8,531 nt of DNA from the NCBI GenBank assembly GCA_013331575.1, contig DUGD01000067.1:1-8531 (forward strand). The letters are read 5' to 3'. The position numbers and the translations under genes were made by a program. This document shows, piece after piece, positions 6,211 through 8,531 of this stretch. Under the pieces are notes generated by a model that did not search any database, was not told the origin of the DNA, and saw only the letters and a program-made list of their open reading frames with translations. This stretch comes from Candidatus Woesearchaeota archaeon (lineage in GTDB: Archaea; Nanobdellota; Nanobdellia; Woesearchaeales; UBA525). Positions within the stretch are counted from its first letter, which is position 1, and the number at the start of each line of letters is the position of its first letter.

Positions 6211-7428
6211 ATGGCCGAGCCAAGACATCACCCATGGACGCATAAGCACGCCCCCCACAGAGTAAAGGACATCGTCGGCCACGATGCCGCGATAGCGCGC
6301 GTGCTGCAGTACGTGAAACAATACAGGCCAGGCACCAAACCCATCATGCTCCTGGGGAAATCCGGCGTCGGCAAGACCAGCATCGCGCACGCCGCCGCGC
6401 ACGAACTCGACCTCGAACTGCTCGAAGTGAACGCCGCCGACTCGCGCAACAAGGAATCCATCGAGAGCATCATCGGTGAGGCGTCAGCGCAGGCATCGCT
6501 ATTCTTCCGCGGCAAGCTCATCCTCATCGACGAAGCGGACGGAGTCTCCGGCACGCAGGACCGCGGCGGCATCGCGGCGCTGCTCGCCATCCTCCCGAAA
6601 AGTCGCCACCCCATCATCATCACCGCGAACGACCGCGACAACGACAAGCTCAAACCGCTCCTCAAGGCGAGCGAAGTCATCGACCTCGTCGAGGTGGCGC
6701 ACGAGCACGCGCTCGCGCGGCTCACGCACATCGCCGCCGCCGAGTCGATAACGGTCGAACGTGAAGTGTTGAGCGCAATAAGCCGCAAGAGCGGCGGCGA
6801 CCTGCGCGCCGCGATCAACGACCTGCAATCCATCGCAGGCGCGGGCAAGGTCGGGAAGGAGGATGTCGCGCTCCTCGACAGCCGCGAGGCGAAAGAGGCG
6901 ATGCAAGCAGCGCTCATGCGCATCTTCAAGACGACGAGCGCGGATGTCGCGCTGCCATCATTCGACAACGTCGATGCAGATGTCGATGAGCTCCTGCTCT
7001 GGATAGACGAGAACATTCCGCGCGAGTACAGCGACCCGACCGATCTCGCCCGCGCGTTCGACGCCCTCGCGGACGCGGACCGGTTCTTCGGCCGCATCCG
7101 CAGATGGCAATACTACCGCTACTACGTCTACATCTACAATCTCCTGACCGCCGGCGTCGCGCTCGCGAAGGACAAGCGTTATGCGAAACCAGTCGAGTAC
7201 AAGCCGACCGGGCGCATCCTCAAGATGTGGATCTACAACCAGAAGAACGCGAAACGGAAGAAGCTCTCCGGACTTCTCGCGCCGCACCTGCACACGAGCT
7301 CTCGGCGCGTGCGACAGGATGTGCTGCCATACTTGAAGATCGCCGCGCAAAACGACAGAAAACTGCGCGACTCGTTATGCGCAATCTACGCTATAGACGA
7401 CGAGACGGCGGAATGGTTCTCAGGATAG
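6211..7428 (+). CDS. rfcL: replication factor C large subunit (clamp loader ATPase)
   Basis: 405 residues. Together with RFC small subunits (not in the window) it opens and loads the PCNA sliding clamp on primer-template DNA using ATP. The N-terminus has the typical PW...IVGH block. Walker A is GKSGVGKT (49-56); most RFCL have a Pro-rich version such as GPPGVGKT, but the essential Gly, Lys55 and Thr56 remain. Walker B is LIDEAD (D107, E108), sensor 1 is N140 in ITAND and sensor 2 is R189 in GGDLRAA. No SRC arginine-finger motif is present, as expected for the large subunit. After the AAA+ core comes the helical collar (about 230-370), with a Lys/Arg-rich patch near 345-355. The protein ends at DDETAEWFSG: it is shorter than the roughly 480-aa euryarchaeal proteins I know, and no PCNA-binding PIP box is visible at the C-terminus. 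The start follows a well-placed TATA box. Confidence 0.95.
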   Translation: MAEPRHHPWTHKHAPHRVKDIVGHDAAIARVLQYVKQYRPGTKPIMLLGKSGVGKTSIAHAAAHELDLELLEVNAADSRNKESIESIIGEASAQASLFFRGKLILIDEADGVSGTQDRGGIAALLAILPKSRHPIIITANDRDNDKLKPLLKASEVIDLVEVAHEHALARLTHIAAAESITVEREVLSAISRKSGGDLRAAINDLQSIAGAGKVGKEDVALLDSREAKEAMQAALMRIFKTTSADVALPSFDNVDADVDELLLWIDENIPREYSDPTDLARAFDALADADRFFGRIRRWQYYRYYVYIYNLLTAGVALAKDKRYAKPVEYKPTGRILKMWIYNQKNAKRKKLSGLLAPHLHTSSRRVRQDVLPYLKIAAQNDRKLRDSLCAIYAIDDETAEWFSG

Positions 7429-7453
7429 AACACGCAGCAACCGCCGCCTCGTT

Positions 7454-7879
7454 CTAAGGAATATTAATGCGATACCACCCGCCACACACGGGATTGCGAA
7501 TCGGCGCGTTCAATCTCAGACTCAGATACCTGATGACGTTGAAATGCGACACGACCAAGACATTGTCGTCGATAGCCAATAAATGCTCGACGAAACAGTC
7601 GAGAATCGATGCATTGTCCTTGTCGTCATCGAACTCGCGCAATCTAGAATCATAATGTACCGGAACACGAAGAAAAGGCAATAGCGGCCCAAGCGTATCC
7701 TTCGTCCTGCGCATGTCGCTGCAATATACCTCTGAAAAATCTACTTCCTTGAGCGCCTCGGCAACCAACTTGGATTGGGAGAGTCCGCGTTCGTTAAGCG
7801 GAACCCCTGGAAATTCTCCAGAAACCTTCTCGAGCTCATACGCTGCTTCGCCATGACGTAGAAAATAGACGGCAGTCAC
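7454..7879 (-). CDS. short histidine-phosphatase-superfamily protein
   Basis: 141 residues from the GTG at 7879, which overlaps the upstream gene's stop as GTGA, so the two are translationally coupled. The frame stays open further upstream, but those residues are out-of-frame sequence of the neighbour and precede the family's natural N-terminus. The phosphohistidine motif FLRHGEA gives nucleophile H9 with R8, followed by PLNERGLSQ (27-35), CSDMRRT (R57), LREF (E82) and VVSHFN (H112). All core catalytic residues of the phosphoglycerate mutase-like fold are present. The usual lid segment between E82 and H112 is very short (about 30 residues), making this smaller than the roughly 200-aa norm. 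The superfamily includes alpha-ribazole-phosphate phosphatase (CobC), which would suit the BtuF-like neighbour, but sequence alone does not fix the substrate. G+C counts near 50%, against about 60% in the genes either side. It ends 25 nt from convergent rfcL. Confidence 0.88.
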   Translation of the reverse strand: MTAVYFLRHGEAAYELEKVSGEFPGVPLNERGLSQSKLVAEALKEVDFSEVYCSDMRRTKDTLGPLLPFLRVPVHYDSRLREFDDDKDNASILDCFVEHLLAIDDNVLVVSHFNVIRYLSLRLNAPIRNPVCGGWYRINIP

Positions 7880-8531
7880 GCACCATTCACACTCACGCCG
7901 TGCAGGAGTTTCGCCGCCAATCTCGCGCCATCGATGAGCCGCGGCGTCGGACGGAACAGGGCGTCCTGGATGACGAAAAGCCGCTCGGTCTTGATGGCCT
8001 TGAGCGCGCTCCATCCATGGCGCGACATGACTATCTCTGCGTAACGCTCATCGTCGCAGGAGACGAGCGCGATGATCATCTGCGGGTCGAACGCCGCGAG
8101 CGGCTCGATATCGGCGCCACCGGAATAGGCATCTCCGCCTGCGATAGCGATGATCTCCCGCACGTACGTCGGGACCCGCAACCCGCCCGAACGTTCGCAA
8201 TAGACGCGCGTAGCATGGAATCGCGTGCAGGCATCATGCAGCTTGGAAAGCTCCGCGCGCAGTTCATGGAGGATGATATCGGCCTCGATGCGCTTCTCGA
8301 GCACAGCGCCCACAGCAGCGATGAGGGAGTACACGTCATCGAGTGTCTCAGGATCGACTCGCACGACACTCCACTTCGCCCCTTCAGGTGCCACGAGACC
8401 GCGTTCAGGACCGACGAAGACGATATCAGGCTCGAACACGGCGATGCTCTCGATAGTCGCCTCAACAGCCTTGCCTATGCTCGGCACGGTACGCGCCGCA
8501 TCAGGGTACAAACAATCATCAGTGCGTCCCA
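7876..8531 (-). CDS. BtuF-like substrate-binding protein (ABC uptake), N-terminus outside window
   Basis: 217 residues are visible; the frame is open to the window edge through RTDDCLYPDAA, a conserved block of this family, so the TTG at 8511 is not the start. The fold expected is the helical-backbone two-lobe receptor (COG0614, cobalamin, haem or siderophore binding). The first lobe contains VPSIGK and ESIAVFEPDIVFVG. A long charged helix follows (EKRIEADIILHELRAELSKL). The second lobe has VYCERSGGLRVP, IIAIAGGDAYSGG and AFDPQMIIAL, and the protein ends with RPTPRLIDGARLAAKLLHG, a strong family signature. A signal peptide or lipobox would be off-window, so location cannot be judged. Transporter subunits are not seen. 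The histidine phosphatase gene overlaps its stop by 4 nt. Vitamin B12 is the likeliest ligand by family resemblance, but other metal chelates cannot be excluded. Confidence 0.88.
   Translation of the reverse strand, partial: GRTDDCLYPDAARTVPSIGKAVEATIESIAVFEPDIVFVGPERGLVAPEGAKWSVVRVDPETLDDVYSLIAAVGAVLEKRIEADIILHELRAELSKLHDACTRFHATRVYCERSGGLRVPTYVREIIAIAGGDAYSGGADIEPLAAFDPQMIIALVSCDDERYAEIVMSRHGWSALKAIKTERLFVIQDALFRPTPRLIDGARLAAKLLHGVSVNGA

Noticed and set aside
6228..7097. 289-codon minus-strand open frame opposite rfcL
   Set aside because: The product is a Ser/Ala/Arg-rich low-complexity translation, typical of an antisense shadow of a real gene.
7880..8014. Upstream extension of the histidine phosphatase
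   Set aside because: These codons lie in another frame of the BtuF-like gene and precede the family's conserved N-terminal strand. The GTG overlapping the stop is the natural start.
1..8531. CRISPR array, insertion sequence, integrase or toxin-antitoxin pair
   Set aside because: No regularly spaced repeats, transposase or recombinase motifs, or terminal inverted repeats were seen on either strand.

Overview
The window looks like chromosomal DNA of an archaeon with moderately high G+C. Three things point to this: a replication factor C large subunit, an archaeal-type (DhnA-family) class I fructose-bisphosphate aldolase, and TATA-box promoters. Two of those promoters sit 26-27 nt upstream of a start codon, so they would give leaderless mRNAs, while genes inside operons carry Shine-Dalgarno sequences matching the archaeal anti-SD. 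The lineage cannot be fixed from this sequence alone; a small-genome archaeal group is possible but unproven.

Layout. (1) nt 2-4390, plus strand, apparent operon: the 3' part of a Lon-type AAA+ protease (5' end outside the window), a 134-aa protein with two membrane segments, a thimet-oligopeptidase-like M3A zinc peptidase, and a 110-aa protein with two membrane segments. The two small membrane proteins are paralogues of each other and bracket the peptidase. Lon cuts proteins into oligopeptides and M3A enzymes trim oligopeptides, so this reads as a two-stage degradation module with a dedicated membrane component. (2) nt 4391-4737, 347 nt without a gene: a hairpin of about 94 nt with a kink-turn-like internal loop, then a region with three copies of a TATA-like decamer and two inverted repeats, leading into the aldolase start. 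(3) nt 4738-5523: class I aldolase. (4) nt 5589-6023, minus strand: an unrecognised 144-aa protein, convergent with the aldolase. (5) nt 6024-6210: a divergent promoter region with TATA boxes for both flanking genes. (6) nt 6211-7428: RFC large subunit, unusually short at its C-terminus. (7) nt 7454-8531, minus strand: a BtuF-like substrate-binding protein (N-terminus outside the window) translationally coupled by a 4-nt overlap to a short histidine-phosphatase-superfamily protein. This pair could belong to cobalamin uptake or salvage.

The observations most worth following are the Lon / M3A / paired membrane-protein operon, the kink-turn-like hairpin before the aldolase gene, and the repeated TATA-CTCC element in the aldolase upstream region.
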